64,000 bases of DNA from positions 61,200 to 125,199 of the forward strand of contig NZ_JAEUAX010000011.1 in NCBI RefSeq assembly GCF_019511645.1, in the 5' to 3' direction. Positions 39,403-47,057 of this stretch are shown in pieces; within the stretch, counting starts at the first letter, position 1, and every line of letters begins with the position of its first letter. The notes beneath the pieces were generated by a model, which had not been told where the DNA came from, did not search any database, and saw nothing but the letters and a program-made list of their open reading frames with translations. The stretch is from Microbacterium ureisolvens (lineage in GTDB: Bacteria; Actinomycetota; Actinomycetes; Actinomycetales; Microbacteriaceae). Both the position numbers and the translations under genes were made by a program.

Positions 39403-41049
39403 TCATTCGGCGGGCTGCAGCTTGGTCAGGATCTGCACGATCGCCGGCTGCGTCGGGTCCGCCGAGGCGTACTGGTCGTCCTCCGACGGCCATCCGACGT
39501 AGTTGCGGGTATTGAACTCGCCCAGGAGCGGGTGCGCGCCCAGCGGAATGACGGGGACGTTCTCGACGAACGCCTTCTCGATCACCGCGATGGCGGCGTC
39601 ACGGTCGGCGTCCGACGACGCATTCGCGTAGGTGTTCAGCGCCTCGGTGACGGCGGGGTCGTCGAAGCGACCGAAGTTGAACGCCGCCTTGCCGTCCACG
39701 ATCCACTTCGGGTCCATCGCCGACGTGTACAGGCCGTACGCGTTGCCGGTGTCCTCGAGCCAGTGGATGATCGCCTGGAAGGTGCCCTCCTGGCGCGCGG
39801 CGTCCCAGCCGCCCCAGTCCGGCTGGTCGACCTTGACCTCGATGCCGAGGCCTTCCTTGAGCTCCTCGGCGATGAGGGCCTGCTCGGTGTTCCAGTCGCT
39901 CCAGCCCGCGGGGACCGAGATCGAGAACGTGACGGCCTCACCGTCAGGGTCGACGAGGTTCTCACCCTCCCAGGTGTAGCCGGCGTCCGTCAGGATCTGG
40001 CGCGCCTTGTCGATGTCGACCTCGTAGTTCTGGCCGGCGTACTCGGGGATGATCTCGTCCTCGAGGAGCGACCCGAGGCCGGTCACGCTCCAGATCGCCT
40101 CGCTCGCGCCTTCGCGGGCGATGTCGACGTAGGCCTGACGGTCGATCGTCCAGGCCAGCGCCTGACGCAGGGCCGGGTCGTTGAACGGCTTGGTCTGCAG
40201 ATTCATGAAGAGCGTGCCCGCGCCCGCAGTGGGCGACGCGAGGAACTTGTTGTCGGGATCGGCCGACAGGTAGCTGTCCTCGATCTGCGGGATGAACGCC
40301 TGCGCCCAGTCGGCCTCGCCGGTCGCAAGAGCCGTCGTCAGCGCCGCGTTGTCGCCGTACGAGACGTAGTGCAGTTCGGGCACGGCCAGCTCGCCGCCCC
40401 AGTAGTCGGGGTTCGCGGCGAGGGTCACTGACTCGGTCGTCCAGGAGTCGAGCGTGTACGGGCCGGTGCCGACCGCCTGGCCCTCACCGGTGACAGGGTC
40501 GGTGTTCGGGTCCTCGATGTCCTTCCAGATGTGCTCGGGCACGATCTGGAAGTGGAGCACCCGCGCCTGCTGGGTGTACTTGGAGCTGTTGAAGTCGATG
40601 GTGACGGTGTCGCCGTCGACGGCGACGCTCTTGAGATCGAGCGCGTTGGTGTCATTGAGCTTGCCGTCGAGCACCTGGTTGAACGAGAACGCGATGTCGT
40701 CGGCCGTGAAGTCCTCGCCGTCGCTCCACTTCACACCGCTGCGCGCGACGGCCGTGAGCTGCGTGTAGTCGTCGTTCCACTCCACGGACTCGGCGAGCCA
40801 GGGCGTGGTCCCGAGGTCGCCGGTGGGGTTGACGAGGGCGAGCGACTCGAAGATGACCTTGCCGTAGCCGTACTTCGAGGCCGACGAGTCGCCGAGGTAC
40901 GGGTTGTTCGACTCGGTGGTGATGGCGCCGTCGGGCTTCGCGATGGTGAGCGCCGCGCCGGCGGAGTCATCGCTGCTGCTGCCGGCGCAGCCGGTGAGCA
41001 CCAGCGCCGCGGCGACACCGACGGCGGCGAGGGATGTTCTGAGCCTCAT
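39403..41049 (-). CDS. ABC transporter solute-binding lipoprotein, peptide (SBP_5) family
   Basis: A 548-residue extracellular lipoprotein that captures substrate for the importer. Lipobox VLTGC after a hydrophobic signal (LAAVGVAAALVLTG), then Ser/Asp linker and the SBP_bac_5 domain (WNDDYTQLTAVARSGVKWSDGEDFTADDIAFSFN, QALAWTIDRQAYVDIA). Family members bind oligopeptides but also cello- and beta-gluco-oligosaccharides; the operon's GH3 gene favours the latter. First gene of the operon, transcribed divergently from a TetR regulator. Confidence 0.92.
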   Translation of the reverse strand: MRLRTSLAAVGVAAALVLTGCAGSSSDDSAGAALTIAKPDGAITTESNNPYLGDSSASKYGYGKVIFESLALVNPTGDLGTTPWLAESVEWNDDYTQLTAVARSGVKWSDGEDFTADDIAFSFNQVLDGKLNDTNALDLKSVAVDGDTVTIDFNSSKYTQQARVLHFQIVPEHIWKDIEDPNTDPVTGEGQAVGTGPYTLDSWTTESVTLAANPDYWGGELAVPELHYVSYGDNAALTTALATGEADWAQAFIPQIEDSYLSADPDNKFLASPTAGAGTLFMNLQTKPFNDPALRQALAWTIDRQAYVDIAREGASEAIWSVTGLGSLLEDEIIPEYAGQNYEVDIDKARQILTDAGYTWEGENLVDPDGEAVTFSISVPAGWSDWNTEQALIAEELKEGLGIEVKVDQPDWGGWDAARQEGTFQAIIHWLEDTGNAYGLYTSAMDPKWIVDGKAAFNFGRFDDPAVTEALNTYANASSDADRDAAIAVIEKAFVENVPVIPLGAHPLLGEFNTRNYVGWPSEDDQYASADPTQPAIVQILTKLQPAE

Positions 41050-41123
41050 TGCTTCTCCTAGATGTGTGAGCACGACATCGTGTCCCGGGGGATGACGACG
41101 GCGTCAGGGTGATTGCCGCATCA

Positions 41124-41154
41124 ACTTACAATCAAGTAAGTAACTTTTGCAAGT
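41124..41154. promoter_or_regulatory. Candidate TetR operators between importer operon and tetR
   Basis: Two inverted repeats: CTTAC-N6-GTAAG (41125-41140; the same stretch also reads ACTT-N6-AAGT) and ACTT-TTGC-AAGT (41143-41154). The block is AT-rich in a GC-rich region and lies between the divergent binding-protein and tetR genes. Confidence 0.6.
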
Positions 41155-41247
41155 ATGGTGTTCCGGAGGGCACGGGCAGGCCGTGCGTAGACTCACAGGC
41201 GCCGGCGATGACCACCGAGGGGCCGGTGAAGAAGGGGGCGCCGAGCG

Positions 41248-41922
41248 ATGACCGCACCGCGTCGGCAGCCGCGTTCGCGGCCCGAGACGCTCGCCCGCAG
41301 GCGCGAGATCCTCGACGCCGCGGTCGAGATCTTCGGCAGCAAGGGCTTCGCCGGAGGCACGCTGCAGGAGATCGCCGACCAGGTCGGCATGACCCACGCC
41401 GGGATCCTGCACCACTTCGGCTCGAAGGACCAGCTGCTGATCGAGGTGCTCCAGCACCGCGACGAGACCGACGTCGCCGATCTGGAGGAGCAGCACATTC
41501 CCGACGGCATGCCGCTCTTCCGTCACCTCGTGCGCACGGCGTTCGTGAACGCGCACCGCGCCGGCATCGTGCAGGCGTACGTGGTGCTCTCGGCCGAATC
41601 GGTCACCGACGGCCATCCAGGCCGCGACTTCTTCGAGAAGCGCTACCGGACGCTGCGATCGGAGGTCGCCCACGCCTTCGAGGTGGTGTGCGCCGAGCGC
41701 GGCATCACCGCACCCGAGACGGTCGGCTACGCGTCCACGAGCATCCTCGCCGTCATGGACGGCCTGCAGGTGCAGTGGCTGCTCGACCCGACCGCGGTCG
41801 ACCTCGCGCGGGCATCGGAGTTCGCGATCGAGGCGATCGTGTCGTCCGTGCTGTCGCCGACCCCGTCACCGCTGACGGACGGGGCCGACGACGGGGCTCA
41901 GCCCAGTCGCTCGACCGTGTAG
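41248..41922 (+). CDS. TetR/AcrR-family regulator of the beta-glucoside importer
   Basis: A 224-residue regulator: HTH at ~20-65 (AVEIFGSKGFAGGTLQEIADQVGMTHAGILHHFGSKDQLL), then an effector-binding helical domain. Divergent from the importer operon across a gap holding two inverted repeats, so it is the likely repressor. Its 3' end overlaps the convergent serC gene by 25 bases. ATG 41248. Confidence 0.88.
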   Translation: MTAPRRQPRSRPETLARRREILDAAVEIFGSKGFAGGTLQEIADQVGMTHAGILHHFGSKDQLLIEVLQHRDETDVADLEEQHIPDGMPLFRHLVRTAFVNAHRAGIVQAYVVLSAESVTDGHPGRDFFEKRYRTLRSEVAHAFEVVCAERGITAPETVGYASTSILAVMDGLQVQWLLDPTAVDLARASEFAIEAIVSSVLSPTPSPLTDGADDGAQPSRSTV

Positions 41923-43013
41923 TCGATGCAGCGGATGAGCTGACGCACGTCCTCCGGGTCGATGGAGACGAACGTCGCGATACGCAGCTGGTTGCGTCCG
42001 AGCTTGCGATAAGGCTCGGTGTCGACGATGCCGTTGGCGCGGAGGCTCTTCGCCACGGCCGCAGCATCCACCGACTCGTCGAAGTCGATCGTGACGACGA
42101 CGGGGGACCGGTCGGCGGCGTCGGCGACGAACGGCGTCGCGAAGGCGGATGCCTCGGCCCAGTCGTAGAGGGCCTGCGACGACTCGCGCGTGCGGGCGTC
42201 GGCCCACTGCAGGCCGCCCGACGAGAGGATCCAGTCGAGCTGCTTGTCGAGGAGGAAAAGCGTGGCCAGCGCCGGGGTGTTGAGGGTCTGGTTCAGGCGC
42301 GAGTTGTCGAGCGCGTTCTTGAGGCTGAGGAACTCGGGGATGTAGCGGCCCGAGGCCGCGACGCGCTCGATGCGCTCGATCGCGGCCGGCGATACGAGGG
42401 CGAACCACAGTCCGCCGTCCGAGCCGAGGTTCTTCTGCGGCGCGAAGTAGTAGACGTCGGCCTCGTGGATCGAGAAGTCGATGCCGCCCGCCGCGCTCGT
42501 CGCGTCGATGACGGTCAGTGCGCCGTCGTCGCCGTGCACGCGCGTGATCGGGGTCGCGACACCGGTCGAGGTCTCGTTGTGCGTCCAGGCGTACACGTCG
42601 ACGCCTTCGACCGCCTCGGCGGCGGTGCGGGTGCCGGGCTCGGCCTTGCGGACGTCGGGGGCCTCGAGCCACGGGGTCTTGGCTGCCGCGGCGAACTTGC
42701 CGCCGAACTCGCCGAACACGAGGTTCTGGCTGCGCCTCTCGATCAGACCGAAGGCCGCGGCATCCCAGAACGCCGTCGACCCGCCGTTGCCGAGGATGAC
42801 CTCATAGCCGTGCGGCAGACGGAACAGCTGGCCGAGTTCCGCGCGCACCTGGCCGACGAGGTCCTTCACTGGGGCCTGGCGGTGCGAGGTGCCCAGGAGC
42901 GCCGATCCGGGGCCCGCGAGCGCTTCGATGTGCGCGGGCGCGATCTTCGACGGGCCGCAGCCGAACCGTCCGTCAGCGGGCAGGATCTCACGGGGCAGGA
43001 GGACGTGTGCCAT
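41898..43013 (-). CDS. serC: Phosphoserine transaminase
   Basis: PLP enzyme converting 3-phosphohydroxypyruvate and glutamate to phosphoserine and 2-oxoglutarate in serine synthesis. 371 residues, of the actinobacterial subclass. GCGPSKIAPAHIEAL near the N-terminus, VIDATSAAGGIDFSIHEADVYYFAPQKNLGSDGG with the PLP Lys (QKN), and LNQTLNTPALATLFLLDKQLDWI are diagnostic. ATG 43013 with GCAGGAGGA upstream. Confidence 0.95.
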   Translation of the reverse strand: MAHVLLPREILPADGRFGCGPSKIAPAHIEALAGPGSALLGTSHRQAPVKDLVGQVRAELGQLFRLPHGYEVILGNGGSTAFWDAAAFGLIERRSQNLVFGEFGGKFAAAAKTPWLEAPDVRKAEPGTRTAAEAVEGVDVYAWTHNETSTGVATPITRVHGDDGALTVIDATSAAGGIDFSIHEADVYYFAPQKNLGSDGGLWFALVSPAAIERIERVAASGRYIPEFLSLKNALDNSRLNQTLNTPALATLFLLDKQLDWILSSGGLQWADARTRESSQALYDWAEASAFATPFVADAADRSPVVVTIDFDESVDAAAVAKSLRANGIVDTEPYRKLGRNQLRIATFVSIDPEDVRQLIRCIDYTVERLG

Positions 43014-43122
43014 GCGTCGATTCTAGAGAAGCGCGCACTGCCGCCCCGCTCGCGTGACACGTCGTGACGCGGTGCCGCGTCCGCCGCAGGCGCGGCCTCG
43101 GCGTCAGGCGCAGAGGATAGGC

Positions 43123-43152
43123 TGTCCTCAGCCCCTTGAGACACTGAGGACA
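43123..43152 (+). promoter_or_regulatory. Inverted repeat covering the dtxR ribosome-binding site
   Basis: TGTCCTCAG and CTGAGGACA form a 9-bp perfect repeat with a 12-base spacer, ending five bases before the dtxR start codon. The GAGGA ribosome site is inside the right arm. TAGGCT at 43118-43123 is a possible -10. Confidence 0.55.
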
Positions 43153-43157
43153 CCGCG

Positions 43158-43859
43158 ATGACCGACCTGATCGACACCACTGAGATGTACCTGCGCACGA
43201 TCCTCGAGCTCGAGGAGGAGAACATCGTGCCGCTGCGGGCCCGCATCTCGGAGCGCCTGGGCCACTCAGGCCCCACGGTGTCGCAGACGATCGGGCGCAT
43301 GGAGCGCGACGGGCTCGTCGTCGTCTCGGAGGACCGCACCCTCGAACTCACCGACGCCGGCCGGCAGAAGGCCGTCGACGTCATGCGCAAGCACCGGCTG
43401 GCCGAGCGTCTGCTGTCGGACGTCATCGGTCTGGACTGGGCGTACGTGCACGAAGAGGCGTGCCGCTGGGAGCACGTGATGAGCGAGCAGGTCGAGCGCC
43501 GCCTCGTCGAGCTGCTCGGCCACCCCACCGAGTCGCCGTACGGCAACCCGATCCCGGGGCTCGACCAGCTCGGCGACGTGCCGACCAACGGCTTCGAGAA
43601 AGGCGTGGTGGGTCTGGTGCGCCGGCTCAACGACGCGGGCGAGCCCATCACCGGCACCGTCCGCCGGCTCGCCGAGCCCGCGCAGGTCGATCCCGAGCTG
43701 CTTCAGCAGCTGAAGGGCGCGGGCGTCGTGCCCGGTGCCGTCGGCGACTATCGCTACAACGAGGGCTACGTGCTCGTGCAGATGCAGGGAAGCGACGAGG
43801 GCCTCGAGCTTCCGGTCGAGATCGCATCGCACATCTTCCTCGTCGACGACGTCCGCTGA
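43158..43859 (+). CDS. dtxR: DtxR/IdeR-family metal-dependent repressor
   Basis: Iron- or manganese-activated repressor. 233 residues: HTH with GHSGPTVSQTIGRMERDGL, metal-binding dimerisation domain (Met at residue 10; HEEACRWEHVMS supplies Cys, Glu and His of the primary site) and a C-terminal SH3-like domain (NEGYVLVQMQGSDEGLELP). All key ligands of diphtheria toxin repressor are present. ATG 43158. Confidence 0.95.
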   Translation: MTDLIDTTEMYLRTILELEEENIVPLRARISERLGHSGPTVSQTIGRMERDGLVVVSEDRTLELTDAGRQKAVDVMRKHRLAERLLSDVIGLDWAYVHEEACRWEHVMSEQVERRLVELLGHPTESPYGNPIPGLDQLGDVPTNGFEKGVVGLVRRLNDAGEPITGTVRRLAEPAQVDPELLQQLKGAGVVPGAVGDYRYNEGYVLVQMQGSDEGLELPVEIASHIFLVDDVR

Positions 43860-44004
43860 GGCGCGCGTTCCACGGACGGGACGGTACCCACGGGGCTCCC
43901 GCGGGAAGGCCGTTCCACGACACCGGATGCCGCACTCCAAGGAACCCGGTCGCGCACTGTGTGGGGATTGCCAGGCGCGGAGCGTGACATAAACGTGACC
44001 TTCG

Positions 44005-44140
44005 GGTAGCCTCGAACAGTCCAGCAGGCGAGAAGCCCGCCGACCGGACCCCGCGTGGATTGCCTCTCCGGCTCGTCGTCCACACGTGGTGAAGCCCGCA
44101 CATCGTGCCCCGACATCGAGTGCTGACGAGCCAGGCGCCC
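44005..44140 (+). ncRNA. Candidate cyclic-di-AMP (ydaO-type) riboswitch
   Basis: The leader of the M23 peptidase gene carries, in order, motifs that resemble the ydaO aptamer: a P1 arm GCCT (44009-44012) able to pair with AGGC (44133-44136), GAAC, GCGAGAAGCCCGC, ACGTGGTGAAGCCCGC and CCCCGACA followed by GCTGACGAGCCAGGC. In actinobacteria this riboswitch typically sits before cell-wall hydrolase genes, as here. The assignment rests on motif order and pairing by eye; no covariance-model score is available. Confidence 0.55.
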
Positions 44141-44157
44141 CGGCGCAGAGGCGCCGG
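44140..44157 (+). promoter_or_regulatory. Hairpin abutting the M23 ribosome-binding site
   Basis: CCGGCGC-AGAG-GCGCCGG is directly followed by AGGAACAG and the TTG start at 44167. It could be the expression platform of the upstream riboswitch candidate, exposing or hiding GGAGGA. Confidence 0.55.
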
Positions 44158-44166
44158 AGGAACAGT

Positions 44167-45090
44167 TTGGCTGAAGAGATCGAGTCGCACGCGAACGTGC
44201 CCGAGCACGCTGCGGCGGACCAGAACCGTCGTGTGCGCAATCGGAAGACCCCCGTGCGCCGCTCCCGCGCCGCCGCGCCCGCGAAGCCGACGCCGGCCCG
44301 GGCCGAGACCCGTCCCGCCGCGTCGCCGAGTTCGTCGAAGAAGGGGCGTGTGGTCAAGCCGCTGCGCAGCCTCGTGGTGCTGACGATGGTGGGCGGCCTC
44401 GTCGCCACCGTCGCGATCCCCGCGTTCGCCGCCGGCGCCACCGCCGTAACCGAGGATTCCAAGACGATCCAGCAGCTGGCCGTCGACGATGCGCAGACGT
44501 TCGTCGCGGCATCCGACGCGAATGCCAGCGAGCTGTCGCGCGAGAGCTACGCGGCCACCACCGCGGAAGAGATCGAGAAGAAGAAGGCGGAAGAGGCGGC
44601 CGCCGAGCGCGCGCGCCAGATCGCGGCTGCTGCGGCGTCCGCGGCGAAGTCGCGGTCCTCGGTCCCCACGAACATCGCCCTCACGTCGCCCGGCACGGGC
44701 GAGGTGCGCTGGCCGCTGCTCAACTTCACCAAGGGCCGCGGCCTGTGGGACTCGGGCTACCACCAGGGCGTCGACCTCCTCACGTCGTGCGGCACGCCGA
44801 TCTACGCGACCGCTGCCGGTGTGGTCAAGGTCTCGCAGGAGAGCTACGGCGGCTACGGCGTCGCGATCTCGATCGACCATGTCATCGGCGGCCAGCAGGT
44901 CAACTCCCTCTACGGCCACATGACGTACGGCAGCCGGCAGGTCTCGGTCGGCCAGAGCGTCTCGGCGGGTCAGCTCATCGGCCTCGTCGGCAGTACCGGC
45001 AGCTCGACGGCGTGCCACCTGCACTTCGAGATCCACATCAACGGGTCCGTCGTCGACCCGTGGGCATGGCTGCAGGCCAACGCGGGCTGA
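44167..45090 (+). CDS. M23-family metallopeptidase (membrane-anchored cell-wall hydrolase)
   Basis: A 307-residue envelope enzyme expected to cut peptidoglycan cross-bridges. Basic N-terminus, TM/signal helix (LVVLTMVGGLVATVAIPAFA), an Ala/Glu/Lys coiled-coil (EEIEKKKAEEAAAERARQIAA), then the LytM domain: YHQGVDLLTSCG (zinc His and Asp), YGHM and the CHLHFEIHING motif with the last zinc His. The start is taken as TTG 44167 because GGAGGAACAG precedes it; an in-frame ATG at 44086 would sit within the riboswitch candidate. Confidence 0.9.
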   Translation: MAEEIESHANVPEHAAADQNRRVRNRKTPVRRSRAAAPAKPTPARAETRPAASPSSSKKGRVVKPLRSLVVLTMVGGLVATVAIPAFAAGATAVTEDSKTIQQLAVDDAQTFVAASDANASELSRESYAATTAEEIEKKKAEEAAAERARQIAAAAASAAKSRSSVPTNIALTSPGTGEVRWPLLNFTKGRGLWDSGYHQGVDLLTSCGTPIYATAAGVVKVSQESYGGYGVAISIDHVIGGQQVNSLYGHMTYGSRQVSVGQSVSAGQLIGLVGSTGSSTACHLHFEIHINGSVVDPWAWLQANAG

Positions 45091-45130
45091 ACGCGCCCAC
45101 GCCTGACACACAGACCCTCTGCAATCACAG

Positions 45131-45172
45131 AAGCGAACGGATGCCTCGGATCGAGGCATCCGTTCGCTTCTT
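45131..45172 (+). terminator. Terminator of the M23 gene
   Basis: A perfect 18-bp stem (45131-45148 with 45152-45169, loop GAT) followed by CTTCGTT. The stem carries CGGATGCC and its complement. Confidence 0.85.
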
Positions 45173-45177
45173 CGTTA

Positions 45178-45227
45178 CCCGACACGCCATCAGTCGTTCA
45201 GCCTCCTCGCGCCCCGGGCGTGTCGGG
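45178..45227. repeat. Inverted repeat before the structured RNA locus
   Basis: CCCGACACGCC (45178-45188) and GGCGTGTCGGG (45217-45227) are a perfect 11-bp repeat with a 28-base spacer, just before the TACCCT element of the downstream RNA candidate. No coding gene overlaps it. Confidence 0.6.
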
Positions 45228-45234
45228 GTGGGTT

Positions 45235-45396
45235 ACCCTGGGACTCGACGCTGAGAGAGCGGAGGGAGTCGATGGGCTGCACACCACGCATCCGAACCAT
45301 GGATGCGCTTGGACGCCTCGTCCTTCGGCATTGCACGAGCGGATGCCGCGGCACTGCCGTGGCGCCAGGGCGCTGTCTGTAGACAGCGCCTTTTTT
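45235..45396 (+). ncRNA. Candidate structured small RNA with its own terminator
   Basis: A gene-free stretch with successive hairpins: GACTC-GA-CGCT...AGCG-GAGG-GAGTC (45242-45270 region), GCATCC-N7-GGATGC (45288-45306), CTCGT...ACGAG, GCCGCGGC-ACT-GCCGTGGC (8 bp), and a terminator at 45369-45396. TACCCT at 45234-45239 may be the -10, in which case the transcript would start near 45246. The small frame 45272-45382 has a good ribosome site but third-codon GC far below its neighbours, so RNA function is favoured. No known family (6C, 6S, T-box, TPP) fits. Confidence 0.55.
45369..45396 (+). terminator. Strong intrinsic terminator
   Basis: GGCGCTGTC-TGTA-GACAGCGCC (9 bp) followed by six T residues; the most classical terminator in the window, yet not downstream of a recognised gene. 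Confidence 0.93.
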
Positions 45397-45471
45397 CATG
45401 CCCCTGCGCCCTTGATCGTCGCGCAAGTCGAATAACCGAGAAGCCGTCCCGGCCATTCGAGAGGATGATCA

Positions 45472-45969
45472 ATGCGCACTCTGGTGCTGAATGCGGGCTA
45501 TGAGCCGCTCGCCGTCGTGTCGTTCAAGCGGGCCCTCGTGCTCGTGATGAACGAGAAGGCCACCGTGGTGGAACACACCGAGACCGATCCGGTGTGGGGC
45601 ACCCGACGATCGTACGAACGCCCGGCCGTGATCATCCTCACCCGCTATGTGCGGGTGCCGGGCGGTCGCCACGTGCCGGTGACCCGCCGCGGCGTGCTGC
45701 GTCGCGACAACCATCACTGCGCGTACTGCGGCAAAGCCGCCTCGACGATCGATCATGTCCTGCCGCGTTCGCGCGGCGGCGCCGACTCGTGGGAGAACCT
45801 CGTCGCCTGTTGCCTGCGCTGCAACAACATCAAGAGCGATCGCACCCCGCAGGAGATGCACTGGGAGCTGCGGTTCACGCCGCACCCGCCGCGCGGCGCG
45901 CAGTGGACCGTCCGCGGCACCGAGCGCACCGATCCGCGGTGGGAGCCGTACCTCGCGCTCGCGGCGTGA
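45472..45969 (+). CDS. HNH endonuclease
   Basis: A 165-residue protein widely conserved in actinobacteria, beginning MRTLVLNAGYEPLAVVSF. The HNH (beta-beta-alpha metal) motif is CAYCGKAASTIDHVLPRSRGG followed by SWENLVACCLRCNNIKSDR, with four cysteines for structural zinc. The cellular role is unknown; no restriction or phage genes surround it. ATG 45472 follows GAGAGGATGATCA. Confidence 0.9.
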   Translation: MRTLVLNAGYEPLAVVSFKRALVLVMNEKATVVEHTETDPVWGTRRSYERPAVIILTRYVRVPGGRHVPVTRRGVLRRDNHHCAYCGKAASTIDHVLPRSRGGADSWENLVACCLRCNNIKSDRTPQEMHWELRFTPHPPRGAQWTVRGTERTDPRWEPYLALAA

Positions 45970-45982
45970 GGATGCGGCGGCG

Positions 45983-46384
45983 TCAGGTCAGCGCGAAGCC
46001 CGAGACTTCGAGGGTGAGCAGGGCAACCGTCACGAAAGCCAGCCCGGTGTAGACGAGGTCCTCGAACCAATCGAACAGCCCGGGCTTGCGCGCGGGCATC
46101 ATCTTCGGGTTGTAGAAGAAGATCGACACGAGGATCACGAGCGCGCTGAAGACGAGCCCGATCCATGCCGCGAACGGCACGCCCGCGAACAGGAGCCCGA
46201 TCACGATGGCGGCGAGCGCGTACAGCCAGAGTCCCTGGACGAAGGCCCGCATCGAGTCGTACGACGATACGCCCGCTTTGGCGGTGGCCCGCCAGAGCTC
46301 GTACAGCAGTGAGAGGGTGAACGACACGACCAGCACCCACGCCGATATCGATTCGAGCAGAGTCGGGTGAACAGCACCGTCCAT
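45983..46384 (-). CDS. Four-helix membrane protein of unknown function
   Basis: A 133-residue protein with four hydrophobic segments (AWVLVVSFTLSLLYELW; LWLYALAAIVIGLLFAGV; WIGLVFSALVILVSIFFY; LAFVTVALLTLEVSGF). Not recognised. Between TM3 and TM4 is the cytoplasmic or external loop NPKMMPARKPGLFDWFED. ATG 46384 with GAGGAG upstream. Converges on the HNH gene. Confidence 0.7.
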   Translation of the reverse strand: MDGAVHPTLLESISAWVLVVSFTLSLLYELWRATAKAGVSSYDSMRAFVQGLWLYALAAIVIGLLFAGVPFAAWIGLVFSALVILVSIFFYNPKMMPARKPGLFDWFEDLVYTGLAFVTVALLTLEVSGFALT

Positions 46385-46483
46385 TGGCTGGGCTCCTCAT
46401 GGTCACGTGGAGCGAGCCCACGGTCGGGCTCACGCTAGCGCGTCGAGGGCCGTGACGGGAAGACGTTTTCGCGGACTTCTCCG

Positions 46484-47008
46484 TCAGGTCTGGTCGAGCA
46501 CGCGCAGCCAGCGGGTGAGGATCTGCTCGAGGGCCGCAGCATCCGTCGTGCCGAGGTCATCGAGGATGCGGCGCTCGTTCGCGAGGTGTGCGGCGATGGC
46601 GCGATCGATCAGGTTCCGGCCCTCCGGGGTGAGTCGCACCAGGCGCTTTCGGGCGTCGGATGCCTCGGCCCGCCGTTCGACGAGCCCTCGTGCGGCGAGG
46701 CGGTCGACCCGCTTGGTGAGCCCGCCGGTGGTGACCAGGGTGTGGTCGGCGAGTTCGCCGGCACCGCGCTCGAAGGGGGCGCCGGCGCGGCGGAGGGTTG
46801 CGAGCACGTCGAACTCTCCCTCGCTGAGGCCGAACTCGTCGTAGACCGCGACGAGCCGCTCGGTGAGGTGGAGTGCGACGAGGTGGAGGCGTCCGATCAC
46901 GCCCTGCGGTGAGGGATCGAGTTCGGGGCGCTCGCGGCGCCACTCATCTTGGATCTGGGCGACGCGGTCGAGGGGTTCGTCGTGCGGGGAGAGGTCGGCT
47001 ACGGCCAT
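46484..47008 (-). CDS. MarR-family transcriptional regulator
   Basis: A 174-residue winged-helix regulator: FGLSEGEFDVLATLRRAG, recognition region HTLVTTGGLTKRVDRLAARGLVERRA and wing EASDARKRLVRLTPEGRNL. Divergent from an EamA transporter. Two identical-type palindromes fill the 39-base gap, so it should repress both itself and the exporter. ATG 47008. Confidence 0.92.
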   Translation of the reverse strand: MAVADLSPHDEPLDRVAQIQDEWRRERPELDPSPQGVIGRLHLVALHLTERLVAVYDEFGLSEGEFDVLATLRRAGAPFERGAGELADHTLVTTGGLTKRVDRLAARGLVERRAEASDARKRLVRLTPEGRNLIDRAIAAHLANERRILDDLGTTDAAALEQILTRWLRVLDQT

Positions 47009-47017
47009 GGGTCCATG

Positions 47018-47037
47018 TTATCTTCCCGGTAAGATAA
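47018..47037. promoter_or_regulatory. MarR operator 1
   Basis: TTATCTT-CCCGGT-AAGATAA, a perfect 7-bp inverted repeat, starting nine bases upstream of the marR start codon. Confidence 0.85.
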
Positions 47038-47039
47038 AG

Positions 47040-47057
47040 TATCTTCCATGGAAGATA
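47040..47057. promoter_or_regulatory. MarR operator 2 spanning the EamA start codon
   Basis: An 18-bp perfect palindrome, TATCTT-CCATGG-AAGATA; its centre contains the EamA ATG (47048). Same half-sites and spacing as operator 1, with centres 21 bases (two helical turns) apart. Confidence 0.85.

Noticed and set aside
45272..45382. 36-codon open frame with good ribosome site
   Set aside because: Third-codon GC is far below its neighbours and the stop lies in a terminator stem; treated as part of a structured RNA.
45472..45969. Mobile-element or restriction nuclease
   Set aside because: The HNH protein is a widely conserved actinobacterial form and no element borders or methylase are nearby.
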